Positions 52,244 to 61,741 of a stretch of 64,000 bases of DNA are shown piece by piece. The first letter of the stretch is position 1. Every line of letters starts with the position of its first letter. The DNA is from Streptomyces physcomitrii (lineage in GTDB: Bacteria; Actinomycetota; Actinomycetes; Streptomycetales; Streptomycetaceae): contig NZ_JAAWWP010000015.1 of assembly GCF_012273655.1 (NCBI RefSeq), forward strand, positions 62,001 to 126,000. Reading direction: 5' to 3'. The position numbers were made by a program, and so were the translations under genes. The notes below the pieces were generated by a model that saw only the letters and a program-made list of their open reading frames with translations, was not told the DNA's origin and made no database searches.

Positions 52244-53338
52244 CTACTCGGCCACCTCGCCGTAGGCCGCGAGGAGCACGGCCGGGTCGGGGCCTTCGAG
52301 GACCGCGGGCTTGGCGAGGCCGTCGAGGACGATGAAGCGCAGCAGGTCGCCGCGGGACTTCTTGTCGACCTTCATGGTCTCCAGGAGCTTCGGCCACTGG
52401 TCGCCGCGGTAGTGCAGCGGCAGGCCCACGGACTGCAGGACGGCGCGGTGCCGGTCGGCGGTGGCGTCGTCGAGGCGGCCGGCGAGCCTGCCCAGCTCCG
52501 CCGCGAAGTGCATGCCGACCGAGACCGCGGCACCGTGCCGCCACCGGTAGCGCTCGTTCTTCTCGATGGCGTGCGCCAGGGTGTGCCCGTAGTTGAGGAT
52601 CTCCCGCAGCCCGGACTCCTTGAGGTCGCCGGAGACCACCTCTGCCTTGACCCGGATCGAGCGCTCGATCAGCTCCCCGGTGTGCGGACCGGCCGGGCTC
52701 CGCGCCGCCCCGGGGTCGGACTCGATCAGCTCCAGGATCACCGGGTCCGCGATGAACCCGGCCTTGATGATCTCGGCGAGCCCGGAGACGTAGTCGTCGG
52801 CCGGCAGCGAGTCCAGCGCGGCCAGGTCGCACAGGACCCCGGCCGGGGGGTGGAAGGAGCCGACGAGGTTCTTGCCCTCGGCGGTGTTGATGCCGGTCTT
52901 GCCGCCGACCGCGGCGTCGACCATGCCGAGCACGGTGGTCGGTACGGCGACCCAGCGCACCCCGCGCAGCCAGGTCGCGGCGACGAAACCGGCCAGATCG
53001 GTGGTGGCGCCACCGCCGACGCCCACGATCACATCGCTGCGGGTGAAGCCGGACTGGCCGAGCGCCTTCCAGCAGTAGGCGGCGACCTCGGCGGTCTTCG
53101 CCTCCTCGGCGTTCGGCACCTGAATGGCGATCGCCTCGTAGCCCTGCTCGGCGAGATCGGCGCGGATGCCCTCCCCGGTCCCGGCGAGGGCCTCGGGGTG
53201 GATGACCGCGAGGCGCTTGACGCCGTCACCGATCAAGGAGGGGAGTTCACCGAGGAGGCGGCGGCCGATGACCACCTCGTAGGCCTCGGTGCCCGCGGAG
53301 GCGCCGACCTCGATACGGATCGGGGGCTGGTTGCTCAT
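52244..53338 (-). CDS. aroB: 3-dehydroquinate synthase
   Basis: AroB converts DAHP to 3-dehydroquinate, the second shikimate step, with NAD+ and a divalent metal. The 364-residue protein shows VGVGGGATTDLAGFVAATWLRG near 99-120 (NAD site), TTVLGMVDAAVGGKTGIN (substrate site) and metal ligands in GLAEIIKAGFI, LNYGHTLAHAIE and the RHGAAVSVGM segment. The ATG at 53338 overlaps the aroK stop by 4 bp. A terminator follows. Confidence 0.97.
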   Translation of the reverse strand: MSNQPPIRIEVGASAGTEAYEVVIGRRLLGELPSLIGDGVKRLAVIHPEALAGTGEGIRADLAEQGYEAIAIQVPNAEEAKTAEVAAYCWKALGQSGFTRSDVIVGVGGGATTDLAGFVAATWLRGVRWVAVPTTVLGMVDAAVGGKTGINTAEGKNLVGSFHPPAGVLCDLAALDSLPADDYVSGLAEIIKAGFIADPVILELIESDPGAARSPAGPHTGELIERSIRVKAEVVSGDLKESGLREILNYGHTLAHAIEKNERYRWRHGAAVSVGMHFAAELGRLAGRLDDATADRHRAVLQSVGLPLHYRGDQWPKLLETMKVDKKSRGDLLRFIVLDGLAKPAVLEGPDPAVLLAAYGEVAE

Positions 53339-53898
53339 GGCGTCTCCTGCCGGGGTTCCTGGGGCGCGGGCCCGGGGGCGGCGATCAGGTCCAGGGCGTC
53401 GAGGACGGCCTGGGCGACCTCCTCGGGGGTGCGGCCGCCGGTGGTGATCTCGGCGGTGGCGACCTCGGTGTAGAGGGGGCGCCGCTCCTCCATCAGCTCC
53501 CGCCACTGCTTGCGCGGGTTGACGGCGAGCAGCGGGCGGGCGACGCCGAGGCCGGTGCGCCGTACGGCCTCCTCGACGTCCATCGAGAGGTAGACGACGG
53601 GGCGTTCGGCGAGGAGTTCCCTGGTCGAGGCATCGAGGATCGCACCGCCGCCGAGGGCGAGGACCCCGGTGTGCTCGGAGACCGCGTTGCGCACCGCCTC
53701 GCGCTCCACGGCCCGGAAGTAGGGCTCGCCGGAGTCCACGAAGATGTCCGCGATCGGCCGCTTCTCCTCGGCGACGATGTCCGCGTCGGTGTCCCGGTAG
53801 CCGGTGCCGAGGCGCTGGGCGAGCAGCTCGCCCACGGTCGACTTGCCGACCCCCATCGGTCCGACGAGGACGAGCACGGGTCCGGTCACGGCGTTCAC
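53335..53898 (-). CDS. aroK: Shikimate kinase
   Basis: AroK phosphorylates shikimate with ATP. The 187-residue protein has the P-loop VGPMGVGKSTVGELLA near 12-27, the substrate Asp in YRDTDADIVAEE near 34-45, GGGAILDASTRELL and a lid region RPLLAVNPRKQWRELMEERRPLY. It starts with GTG at 53898, overlapping aroC by 4 bp; its stop overlaps aroB by 4 bp. Confidence 0.97.
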   Translation of the reverse strand: MNAVTGPVLVLVGPMGVGKSTVGELLAQRLGTGYRDTDADIVAEEKRPIADIFVDSGEPYFRAVEREAVRNAVSEHTGVLALGGGAILDASTRELLAERPVVYLSMDVEEAVRRTGLGVARPLLAVNPRKQWRELMEERRPLYTEVATAEITTGGRTPEEVAQAVLDALDLIAAPGPAPQEPRQETP

Positions 53899-55079
53899 CG
53901 GATCCGCAGGTTGTCGAGGTAGGAGCGGACGTTGCGCCGGGTCTCGCCGACGCTGTCGCCCCCGAACTTCTCCGCCACGGCGTCGGCGAGCACCAGGGCC
54001 ACCATCGCCTCGGCGACGATCCCGGCCGCGGGCACCGCGCAGACGTCGGAGCGCTGGTGGTGCGCGCTGGTGGCCTCACCGGTCTTCACGTCGACGGTGG
54101 CGAGCGCGCGCGGCACGGTCGCGATCGGCTTCATCGCGGCGCGCACCCGCAGGAGTTCACCGGTGGTGAGCCCGCCCTCGGTGCCGCCGGAGCGGCCGGA
54201 GGAGCGGCGGATGCCGTCGGCGGTGCGGACGATCTCGTCGTGCGCCCGGGAGCCGGGTACCCGGGCGAGGTCGAAGCCGTCGCCGACCTCGACGCCCTTG
54301 ATCGCCTGGATGCCCATCAGCGCGGCGGCGAGCCGGGCGTCCAGGCGCCGGTCCCAGTGGACGTGCGAGCCGAGCCCGACCGGCACCTCGTAGGCGAGGA
54401 CCTCGACGACGCCGCCGAGGGTGTCGCCGTCCTTGTGGGCCTGGTCGATCTCGGCCACCATCGCCTTGCTCGCGTCGGCGTCCAGGCAGCGCACCGGGTC
54501 GGCGTCCAGCTTCTCCACATCGGCCGGGACCGGGAGCACTCCGTACGGGGCCTTGGCGCTCGCCAGCTCGACCACGTGCGAGACGATCTCGATGCCCGCC
54601 GTCTCCTTCAGGTACGAGCGGGCCACCGCGCCGAGCGCCACCCGGGCCGCGGTCTCCCGGGCCGAGGCGCGCTCCAGGACCGGGCGGGCCTCCTCGAAGT
54701 CGTACTTCTGCATTCCGGCGAGGTCTGCGTGGCCGGGGCGGGGCCGGGTGAGGGGCTCGTTGCGGGCGAGGGAGGCCAGTTCGTCCGGGTCGACCGGGTC
54801 GGCGGCCATCACCTTCTCCCACTTGGGCCACTCGGTGTTGCCGACCATGACGGCGACCGGCGAGCCGAGGGTGAGCCCGTGGCGTACGCCGCCGAGGAAG
54901 GTCACCTCGTCGCGCTCGAACTTCATCCGGGCACCGCGGCCGTAGCCGAGCCGCCGCCGGGCGAGGTGGTCGGCCACCATGTCCGTGGTGATCGGCACGC
55001 CGGCGGGAAGTCCCTCCAGCGTCGCGACCAGTGCGGGGCCGTGCGACTCCCCCGCGGTCAGCCAGCGCAACCTGCTCAA
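53895..55079 (-). CDS. aroC: Chorismate synthase
   Basis: AroC eliminates phosphate from EPSP to give chorismate, the branch point of aromatic amino acids; it needs reduced FMN. The 394-residue protein starts MSRLRWLTAGESHGPALVAT, with GES-H-G as the family signature, and contains RPGHADLAGMQKYDFEEARPV and RSSGRSGGTEGGLTTGE motifs. The 5' end is at 55079 (ATG) and the 3' end overlaps aroK. Shikimate genes here run aroE, aroC, aroK, aroB. Confidence 0.97.
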   Translation of the reverse strand: MSRLRWLTAGESHGPALVATLEGLPAGVPITTDMVADHLARRRLGYGRGARMKFERDEVTFLGGVRHGLTLGSPVAVMVGNTEWPKWEKVMAADPVDPDELASLARNEPLTRPRPGHADLAGMQKYDFEEARPVLERASARETAARVALGAVARSYLKETAGIEIVSHVVELASAKAPYGVLPVPADVEKLDADPVRCLDADASKAMVAEIDQAHKDGDTLGGVVEVLAYEVPVGLGSHVHWDRRLDARLAAALMGIQAIKGVEVGDGFDLARVPGSRAHDEIVRTADGIRRSSGRSGGTEGGLTTGELLRVRAAMKPIATVPRALATVDVKTGEATSAHHQRSDVCAVPAAGIVAEAMVALVLADAVAEKFGGDSVGETRRNVRSYLDNLRIR

Positions 55080-55255
55080 CGGTGCTCCTCATGCTCGCGA
55101 CTGGAACTGCGGCAGGGCCCTACCCGGTGCGCGGCCCGGGCCCGCCGCCTCGATCCTCCCACGTCCCGGGGGTGGATCAGGCCGCCGGTCCATCTGGCGG
55201 ACCGGGCGCCGCCCCGGGGTGCGGCGGCCTCGCGGCGGCCTTCCCGAGCGCGGGT

Positions 55256-56080
55256 TCAGCGCGCCGCGAGGGCCGCCTCGCCCGCCGCGCGCATGGCCGC
55301 GAGCGGTGCCCCGGCGCGGCCGGTCATCTGCTCGACCTGGAGCACCGCCTGGTGCACGAGCAGGTCGAGACCGCCGACCACGGCGCCGCCGCCCGTCGAC
55401 CAGCGGGCGGCCAGGGTGGTCGGCCAGGGCTCGTAGAGCACGTCGAAGAGGATGCCCGGCGCGGCGGGCACGGCCGCCGCGAGCGCGTCGGTGGCCCCGG
55501 CCGGGGTGGTGGTGATCACCAGCGGCGCGCCGAGCGCCCGGTGGGCGTCGGCCCAGTCGGCGGTGCGGACCGCGACGCCGAGGCGGCGGCCCCATTCGCG
55601 CATCTCGGCCGCCCGCTCCTCGCTGCGGACGTAGGCCACCACCTCGCCCGCGCAGACCTGGGCGAGCGCGGCGAGGGCCGAGGAGGCGGTGGCGCCCGCG
55701 CCGAGCACCGCGGCGCTGTCCACCTTCTCCACTCCGCGTTCCCGCAGCGCGGCGACCATGCCGGGGATGTCGGTGTTGTCGCCGCGGCGCCTGCCGTCCG
55801 CGCCGAAAACCACCGTGTTGACCGCCTCGACCGAGGCCGCGGTCTCGCTGACCTCGTCGAGCAGCGGGATGACGGCGCGCTTGAGCGGCATGGTGAGCGA
55901 GAGCCCCGCCCACTCCGCGGTGCGCCCGGCCAGGAACTCCGCGAGCCCTGCCTCGTCCACCTCGAAGCGCTCGTACGTCCAGTCGTCCAGGCCGAGTTCC
56001 GCGTAGGCGGCGCGGTGCAGGACCGGCGAGAGGGAGTGGGCGATCGGGGAACCGAGCACCGCGGCCCGCCGACGGGTCAT
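55256..56080 (-). CDS. aroE: Shikimate dehydrogenase
   Basis: AroE reduces 3-dehydroshikimate to shikimate with NADPH. The 274-residue protein has the shikimate-binding SPIAHSLSPVLHRAAY near 11-26, GLSLTMPLKRAVIPLLD near 57-73 with the catalytic Lys, NTDIPG near 98-103, and the dinucleotide loop VLGAGATASSALAAL near 122-136. The ATG at 56080 overlaps the mltG stop by 4 bp. It lies 176 bp before aroC. Confidence 0.94.
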   Translation of the reverse strand: MTRRRAAVLGSPIAHSLSPVLHRAAYAELGLDDWTYERFEVDEAGLAEFLAGRTAEWAGLSLTMPLKRAVIPLLDEVSETAASVEAVNTVVFGADGRRRGDNTDIPGMVAALRERGVEKVDSAAVLGAGATASSALAALAQVCAGEVVAYVRSEERAAEMREWGRRLGVAVRTADWADAHRALGAPLVITTTPAGATDALAAAVPAAPGILFDVLYEPWPTTLAARWSTGGGAVVGGLDLLVHQAVLQVEQMTGRAGAPLAAMRAAGEAALAAR

Positions 56081-58131
56081 TCGCACTTGCCTTCCTTGCG
56101 GGCCTTGTTGAATTCCGCCACGTACTTCTCGTGCTCCTTGAGCGTCTTCGAGAAGGTGGTGGTCTTGCAGTCGATGGAGATGAAGAACATCCAGCCCCCG
56201 GAATCCGGCTCGATCGCCGCCTTCAGCGCGTCCTCCCCGGGATTGCCGATCGGCCCCGGCGTGAGTCCCCGGTAGAAGTACGTGTTGTACGGATCGTCGT
56301 AGGACCGGATCTCGCCGGTCGGGATGTCGATATTGCTCTTGTTCTTCAGGTAGTTGTACGTGGAGTCGAATTCGAGCTTCTGGTTGGTGACCGTATTGCT
56401 CGGCTTCAGGCGGTTGTAGACGACGGCGGCCATCCGGCGGAAGTCCTCGTGGGTGATGCCCTCGGCCTGGACCAGGCTGGCGACCGTGACCAGCTGCAAG
56501 GGGTCCTTGAGGTCCAGTTCCTCCGCCTCGGCCGCCAGGTCGTACTTCGCGTATTCGCTGTCGGCCCGCTTGACCATGCGCTCCAGGACGTCGGCGGGCT
56601 TCATGCTCTTGTCCACCGGATAGCTGGCCGGATAGAGGAAGCCTTCGAGCGGGTCCTTCCGCTTGCCGGCGTTCTCCGCCCATTTCGGCAGTCCGAGCGA
56701 GCGCCATTCCGTCTTGGCGACCTTCTGCGTGGTGCCGCCCGCTATGCCGAGCCGTTTGTCGATCTCCGCGTAGATCTGCGTATTGCGGCGGCCCTCGCCG
56801 ATGATCAGCGCATTGCGGCTCTTCGGGTCCAGCATGAGCGTGACGGCGCTCTTGCCCGACATCTGCTCGCGCAGGGTGTAGAAACCGTGCTGGATGCGCT
56901 GGCCGTCCGGATTGTCGCCCTGGGCGTCGACAAAGGCCTGGACGCTCTTGACGATGCCCTTCTTCTTCAGGGCCTGTCCTATGTCGTAGCCGCTGGCGCC
57001 CGCCGGGATCTCCACCGAGACGGTGCCGCTGCCCTCGCCCGAGTAGTCCGGGGCCGGGCCGAAGCGGTCCTGGTAGAACTGGTAGCCGAAATAGCCACCG
57101 CCGCCGATCACCCCGGCGAGCAGCACGGTGGCCACCATGCAGGACAGGCCGCTGCGGCTCTTCTTGCCGCCGCCACCGCCGCCGCCCCGCCGCGCGGACC
57201 GGCCGCGCCGCCCCGCGCGCCCCTCTTCGAAGTCCTCGTCGTCCTCGTCGCCGCCCGCGAAGAAGGCGTGCTCGCCCTGGTCCGGACCGGGATCCCAGCC
57301 GGAGCCGGGACCGTCCGCCCCGGGGCGGGAGGCGGCCTCCGGCTGCGGGGGCCTGCGGCCGCCCTGCCCGGGCTGCGGCTCCTGGGGGGCGGCACCCTGC
57401 GGGCGGGTCTGCTGCCCCTGCCCCGCGGGGTCGCCGTAGTGGTCACCGGGGGCCCCGCCCTGCGGATGGCCGCCCTGACCGCCGGGACCTCCGTACGGGT
57501 CCTGCCCGCCGTACGAGTCCTGACCGCCGCGCGGATCGCGACCGGCGTACGGGTCCTGACCGCTGTACGGGTCCTGGCCGCCGTACGGATCCACCGGCAC
57601 ACCGGAGCCGTAACCGCCCTGGCCGCCCTGTGCCTGCGCGCCGCCGTCCCAGCCGGACTCGTACTGCCCGGTGCCGTAGGGCTGCTGCCCCCCGTAGGAC
57701 GGGTCGCCTCCGCCGTAGGGCTGCTGACCGGTGTCGTAGTGCCCGGAGCCGTAGGGCTGCTGCGGGTGCTGACCGGTGTCGTACGGCTGCTGGTGGCCCG
57801 GGTCGTACGACTGCTGCGGGTGCCGGCCCGGGTCGTAGGGCTGCTGACCGGTGCCGTACTGCTGCCGGCCGTAGCCCTCGTGGGTGCCGTGGGTGCCCGT
57901 GTCGTAGGGCTGCTGGTACTGGCCGGTGCCGTACGGGTCGCCGGAGGCGTAGGGGTCCTGGCCGTAGGCGGGGTCGGGGGCGCCGTGCTGCCAGCTCTCG
58001 TACTGCTGCGGGGACTGGTCGCCGTAGGCGGGGCCCTGGCCCTCGGCCTGCTGGCCGCGGTATCCGTCCCCGTAGAGCGGGTCGTCCGGATGCCACGGAT
58101 CGGGGCCCGGGCCCCGGCCATACTCAGTCAT
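56077..58131 (-). CDS. mltG: Endolytic murein transglycosylase MltG with long Tyr/Gln/Gly-rich N-terminus
   Basis: MltG cleaves nascent peptidoglycan strands at the membrane. The 684-residue protein has a cytoplasmic N-terminal region of about 280 residues made of degenerate QQPYDTG and GGQDPYG-type repeats, an acidic patch (DEDDEDFEEG), a basic patch (RRGRSARRG), one membrane helix near 330-352 and an extracytoplasmic YceG domain (about 375-684). The catalytic Glu is expected in TVASLVQAEGITHEDF. The C-terminal ISIDCKTTTFSKTLKEHEKY is family-typical. The N-terminal region is much longer than in E. coli MltG. Confidence 0.92.
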   Translation of the reverse strand: MTEYGRGPGPDPWHPDDPLYGDGYRGQQAEGQGPAYGDQSPQQYESWQHGAPDPAYGQDPYASGDPYGTGQYQQPYDTGTHGTHEGYGRQQYGTGQQPYDPGRHPQQSYDPGHQQPYDTGQHPQQPYGSGHYDTGQQPYGGGDPSYGGQQPYGTGQYESGWDGGAQAQGGQGGYGSGVPVDPYGGQDPYSGQDPYAGRDPRGGQDSYGGQDPYGGPGGQGGHPQGGAPGDHYGDPAGQGQQTRPQGAAPQEPQPGQGGRRPPQPEAASRPGADGPGSGWDPGPDQGEHAFFAGGDEDDEDFEEGRAGRRGRSARRGGGGGGGKKSRSGLSCMVATVLLAGVIGGGGYFGYQFYQDRFGPAPDYSGEGSGTVSVEIPAGASGYDIGQALKKKGIVKSVQAFVDAQGDNPDGQRIQHGFYTLREQMSGKSAVTLMLDPKSRNALIIGEGRRNTQIYAEIDKRLGIAGGTTQKVAKTEWRSLGLPKWAENAGKRKDPLEGFLYPASYPVDKSMKPADVLERMVKRADSEYAKYDLAAEAEELDLKDPLQLVTVASLVQAEGITHEDFRRMAAVVYNRLKPSNTVTNQKLEFDSTYNYLKNKSNIDIPTGEIRSYDDPYNTYFYRGLTPGPIGNPGEDALKAAIEPDSGGWMFFISIDCKTTTFSKTLKEHEKYVAEFNKARKEGKCE

Positions 58132-58247
58132 CGATCCCCTAGAGCCGCGAGGCGCGCCGCGTGGGACACGACAGCGACGCCGCCTCGGTTGCCTGCGGCC
58201 GGCTGTTCGAACACCGGCACATCGCGCGGAACGTTACCGTATCGCGA

Positions 58248-58724
58248 TCAGACAACCACTTCGACGGGTTCACCGGGCGGAGCACCGGTGGTGCGCTCCG
58301 ATTCCAGGGCGTTCTGGAGGATCACCACCGCGGCGGCCTGGTCGATCACGGACCGGCCCTTCTTCGACTTCACGCCGGAGGCCCGCAGCCCCTGGCTCGC
58401 CGTCACCGTGCTCATCCGCTCGTCGACCAGGCGTACCGGCACCGGAGTGATCCCCCGGGCCAGCTCCTGGGCGAAGAGGCGGATCTTGGCGGCGGCGGGG
58501 CCCTCGCGTCCGTTGAGGGAACGCGGGAGCCCGACCACCACCTCGATCGGCTCGTACTCCTCGACCAGGGCCCCGAGCCGCCGGTGGGCGGCCGGGACAT
58601 CGCGTCCCGGCACGGTCTCCACCGGCGTCGCGAGGATCCCGTCGGGGTCGCAGGAGGCGACCCCGATCCGGGCGTCCCCGACGTCGATCGCGAGCCTGCG
58701 GCCCCGGCGCATCGCCGTGCTCAC
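58248..58724 (-). CDS. ruvX: YqgF/RuvX-type Holliday junction resolvase
   Basis: RuvX is an RNase H-like nuclease implicated in Holliday junction resolution and 16S rRNA 5' maturation. From GTG at 58724 the protein is 158 residues and shows the strand-1 Asp in RLAIDVGDARIGVAS, the loop VVVGLPRSLNGREG, the Glu in LVDERMSTVTA and the C-terminal Asp in VIDQAAAVVIL. GTG at 58724 overlaps the alaS stop by 4 bp; ATG at 58712 is the alternative. mltG follows 116 bp downstream. Confidence 0.93.
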   Translation of the reverse strand: MSTAMRRGRRLAIDVGDARIGVASCDPDGILATPVETVPGRDVPAAHRRLGALVEEYEPIEVVVGLPRSLNGREGPAAAKIRLFAQELARGITPVPVRLVDERMSTVTASQGLRASGVKSKKGRSVIDQAAAVVILQNALESERTTGAPPGEPVEVVV

Positions 58725-61390
58725 ACCGTCTCGGCGACGAGGCGCTCGACGGTGGCGAGGGCCTCCCCGACGGCCGCCGGGTTCTGGCCGCCGCCCTGGG
58801 CGACGTCCGGCTTGCCGCCGCCACCGCCGCCGAGGGTCTTGGCCGCGGCGCGGACCAGGTCGCCGGCCTTGAGGCCCCGCTCGCGGGCGGCCTCGTTGGT
58901 GGCGATCACGGTCAGCGGGCGGCCGTTGGCCGTGGTGAACAGGGCGACCACGGCCGGGCGGTCGCCCGGGATGCGGCCGCGCACGTCCAGGACCAGCCTG
59001 CGCAGGTCGTCGGCGCCGGTGCCGTCCGGCACCTGACCGGTGACCAGGGCGACGCCCTTGATGTCGGCGGCGGCCCGGGCGAGACCGGCGGCGGCCTGGA
59101 GCACCTTCTCCGCGCGGAACTTCTCGATCTCCTTCTCGGCGTCCTTGAGCTTCGCCAGCATCCCGGAGATCTTCTCGGGCAGTTCCTCGGGCCGCCCCTT
59201 GACCAGCTCCTGGAGCTGGGCGACCACGGTGTGCTCCCGGGCCAGGAAGTTGTACGCGTCCACGCCGACCAGGGCCTCGATGCGCCGGACCCCGGAGCCG
59301 ATCGAGGACTCGCCGAGCAGCTTCACCAGGCCGAGCTGGGCGGTGTTGTGCACATGGGTGCCGCCGCACAGCTCCTTGGAGAAGTCGCCGATGGTGACGA
59401 CCCGGACCTGCTCGCCGTACTTCTCGCCGAACTCGGCGATGGCGCCCTGCTTCTTGGCCTCGTCGATGCCCATCACCTCGGCCTGGACGTCGAGTTCGCG
59501 GGCGAGGACCTCGTTGATCCGCTGCTCGACGTCGGTCATCACGGCCGTGGGCACGGCCGCGGGGGAGCCGAAGTCGAAGCGGAAGCGGCCGGGCTGGTTC
59601 TCCGAACCGGCCTGGGCGGCCGTCGGGCCGAGGGCGTCCCGCAGCGCCTGGTGGGTGAGGTGGGTGGCCGAGTGGGCGCGGGCGATGGCCTTGCGGCGCC
59701 GCACGTCGATGGTGGCCTGGGCGGCGGCGCCGACGGTCACCTCGCCGACCTGGACCACGCCCTTGTGCACGTACACACCGGGCACCGGCTTCTGGCAGTC
59801 GCGGATCTCGATCACGGCGCCGCTGTCCAGCCGGATCCGGCCGGTGTCGCCGATCTGGCCGCCGCCCTCGGCGTAGAAGGGGGTGCGGTCCAGGACGACC
59901 TCGACCTCGTCGCCCTCGGAGGCGGCGGGCGAGGAGACCCCGTCGACGAGCAGGCCGACGATACGGGACTCGCCCTGCTCGAAGGCGTAGCCGATGAAGT
60001 CGGTGGCCCCGGCGGCGTCGGCGATCTCGCGGTAGGCGTGCAGGTCGGCGTGGCCGGTCTTCTTGGCGCGGGCGTCGGCCTTGGCGCGCTCCCGCTGCTC
60101 CTTCATCAGGCGCCGGAAGCCGTCCTCGTCCACGGACAGGCCCTGTTCGGCGGCCATCTCCAGGGTGAGGTCGATCGGGAAGCCCCAGGTGTCGTGGAGC
60201 AGGAAGGCCTTGTCGCCGGGGAGGACACTGCCGCCCGCCGACTTGGTCTCGGTGACGGCGGTGTCGAGGATGTTGGTGCCGCCCTTGAGGGCCTTCAGGA
60301 AGGCGGCCTCCTCGGCGAGCGCGGTGCCCTCGACGCGCTTGCGGTCGGTCAGCAGCTCCGGGTACTGCTGGCCCATGGTGGTGATCACCACGTCGAGGAG
60401 CTGCTCGACGACCGGCCCGGTGGCGCCGAGGATGCGCATATTGCGGATGGCCCGGCGCATGATGCGGCGCAGGACGTAGCCGCGGCCCTCGTTGCCGGGG
60501 GTGACGCCGTCGCCGATGAGCATGGCGGAGGTGCGCATGTGGTCGGCGATGACGCGCAGCGAGACATCGGAGCCGGGGGCCGCGCCGTAGGCGACGCCGG
60601 TCAGCTCGGTGGCCTTGTCGATGACCACGCGCAGGGTGTCGGTCTCGTACATGTTCTGCACGCCCTGCAGGATCATCGCGAGGCGTTCCAGGCCGAGGCC
60701 GGTGTCGATGTTCTTGCTCGGCAGGTCGCCGAGGATCTCGAAGTCCTCCTTGCCGGTGCCCTCGCCGCGCTCGTACTGCATGAAGACCAGGTTCCAGATC
60801 TCCACGTACCGCTCGTCGTTGACGGCCGGGCCGCCCTCGGGGCCGAACTCGGGGCCGCGGTCGTAGTTGATCTCGGAACAGGGGCCGCAGGGTCCGGGGA
60901 CGCCCATGGACCAGAAGTTCTCCGACTTGCCCAGGCGCTGGATGCGCTCCTTGGGGACGCCGACGACCTCGTGCCAGATCCGCTCGGCCTCGTCGTCGTC
61001 GAGGTAGACGGTGATCCAGAGCTTCTCCGGGTCGAGGCCGTAACCGCCCTTGTCCTGCGGGCTGGTGAGCAGCTCCCAGGCCAGCTCGCAGGCGCCTTCC
61101 TTGAAGTAGTCGCCGAAGGAGAAGTTCCCGCACATCTGGAAGAAGGTGCCGTGCCGGGTGGTCTTGCCGACCTCTTCGATGTCCGGGGTGCGCACGCACT
61201 TCTGCACGCTGGTCACGCGCGGGGCGGGCGGCTTGACCTGCCCGAGGAAGTACGGCTTGAAGGGGACCATGCCCGCGGGCACGAGGAGCAGCGTCGGGTC
61301 GTCCGCGATCAGCGACGCCGAGGGCACGACCTTGTGCCCGCGCTCTTCGAAGAAGCGCAACCAGCGGCGGCGGATTTCAGCCGACTCCAT
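58721..61390 (-). CDS. alaS: Alanyl-tRNA synthetase
   Basis: AlaS charges tRNA-Ala and edits Ser and Gly. The 889-residue protein has the class II catalytic core (1-460: MESAEIRRRWLRFFEERGHK, SVQKCVRTPDIEEVGKTTRH, EIWNLVFMQYERG), the editing domain with HSATHLTHQALR and the zinc-site CGGTHVHNT, and a C-terminal DHHA1/C-Ala domain ending in a Gly-rich GGGGGGKPDVAQGGG. The ATG at 61390 shares one base with the stop of the upstream gene. Confidence 0.98.
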   Translation of the reverse strand: MESAEIRRRWLRFFEERGHKVVPSASLIADDPTLLLVPAGMVPFKPYFLGQVKPPAPRVTSVQKCVRTPDIEEVGKTTRHGTFFQMCGNFSFGDYFKEGACELAWELLTSPQDKGGYGLDPEKLWITVYLDDDEAERIWHEVVGVPKERIQRLGKSENFWSMGVPGPCGPCSEINYDRGPEFGPEGGPAVNDERYVEIWNLVFMQYERGEGTGKEDFEILGDLPSKNIDTGLGLERLAMILQGVQNMYETDTLRVVIDKATELTGVAYGAAPGSDVSLRVIADHMRTSAMLIGDGVTPGNEGRGYVLRRIMRRAIRNMRILGATGPVVEQLLDVVITTMGQQYPELLTDRKRVEGTALAEEAAFLKALKGGTNILDTAVTETKSAGGSVLPGDKAFLLHDTWGFPIDLTLEMAAEQGLSVDEDGFRRLMKEQRERAKADARAKKTGHADLHAYREIADAAGATDFIGYAFEQGESRIVGLLVDGVSSPAASEGDEVEVVLDRTPFYAEGGGQIGDTGRIRLDSGAVIEIRDCQKPVPGVYVHKGVVQVGEVTVGAAAQATIDVRRRKAIARAHSATHLTHQALRDALGPTAAQAGSENQPGRFRFDFGSPAAVPTAVMTDVEQRINEVLARELDVQAEVMGIDEAKKQGAIAEFGEKYGEQVRVVTIGDFSKELCGGTHVHNTAQLGLVKLLGESSIGSGVRRIEALVGVDAYNFLAREHTVVAQLQELVKGRPEELPEKISGMLAKLKDAEKEIEKFRAEKVLQAAAGLARAAADIKGVALVTGQVPDGTGADDLRRLVLDVRGRIPGDRPAVVALFTTANGRPLTVIATNEAARERGLKAGDLVRAAAKTLGGGGGGKPDVAQGGGQNPAAVGEALATVERLVAETV

Positions 61391-61734
61391 CAGTGGTCCT
61401 CATTCCGGTTGTACGAGTACGAGGTGTACCCGAAGGTCGGGTTCTTGCTGTGCTTGACGTGGTCGGGGGCGATCACCCGCTGCGCTGCGGGCAGTTGACC
61501 CGGCGCGGCCTCGCCGATGCCCAGGGCCTCGCCGAGCTCCGACTCGCGCTGGGCCATGTTGTGCCGGACGTCGAGGGCGAAGTCCTTGAGCCGGTGGCCC
61601 GCCTCGACCGCCTTGTTGGCGGCCTGCGCGGCGAGGCTCTCCGGGGTGAGCTGCTGGATCTTGCGGTTGACCTTGGTGGTGGCCCACACGCCGGCTGCTG
61701 CGCCCGCGGTGAACCAGAACGTACGGCGGAACAT
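61390..61734 (-). CDS. DUF6167-like small membrane-anchored protein
   Basis: The 114-residue protein starts MFRRTFWFTAGAAAGVWATT, a short N-terminal hydrophobic helix, followed by a helical stretch (NRKIQQLTPESLAAQAANKA, VEAGHRLKDFALDVRHNMAQ) and a hydrophilic tail. It resembles actinobacterial DUF6167. The function is unknown. Its stop overlaps the alaS start by 1 bp, and it lies 7 bp after the DUF948 gene, so the three form an operon. Confidence 0.78.
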   Translation of the reverse strand: MFRRTFWFTAGAAAGVWATTKVNRKIQQLTPESLAAQAANKAVEAGHRLKDFALDVRHNMAQRESELGEALGIGEAAPGQLPAAQRVIAPDHVKHSKNPTFGYTSYSYNRNEDH

Positions 61735-61741
61735 CGCTGGG

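Noticed and set aside
56131..58872. A 913-residue open frame opposite mltG
   Set aside because: It is the antisense reading of mltG and its repetitive N-terminal region; no family features.
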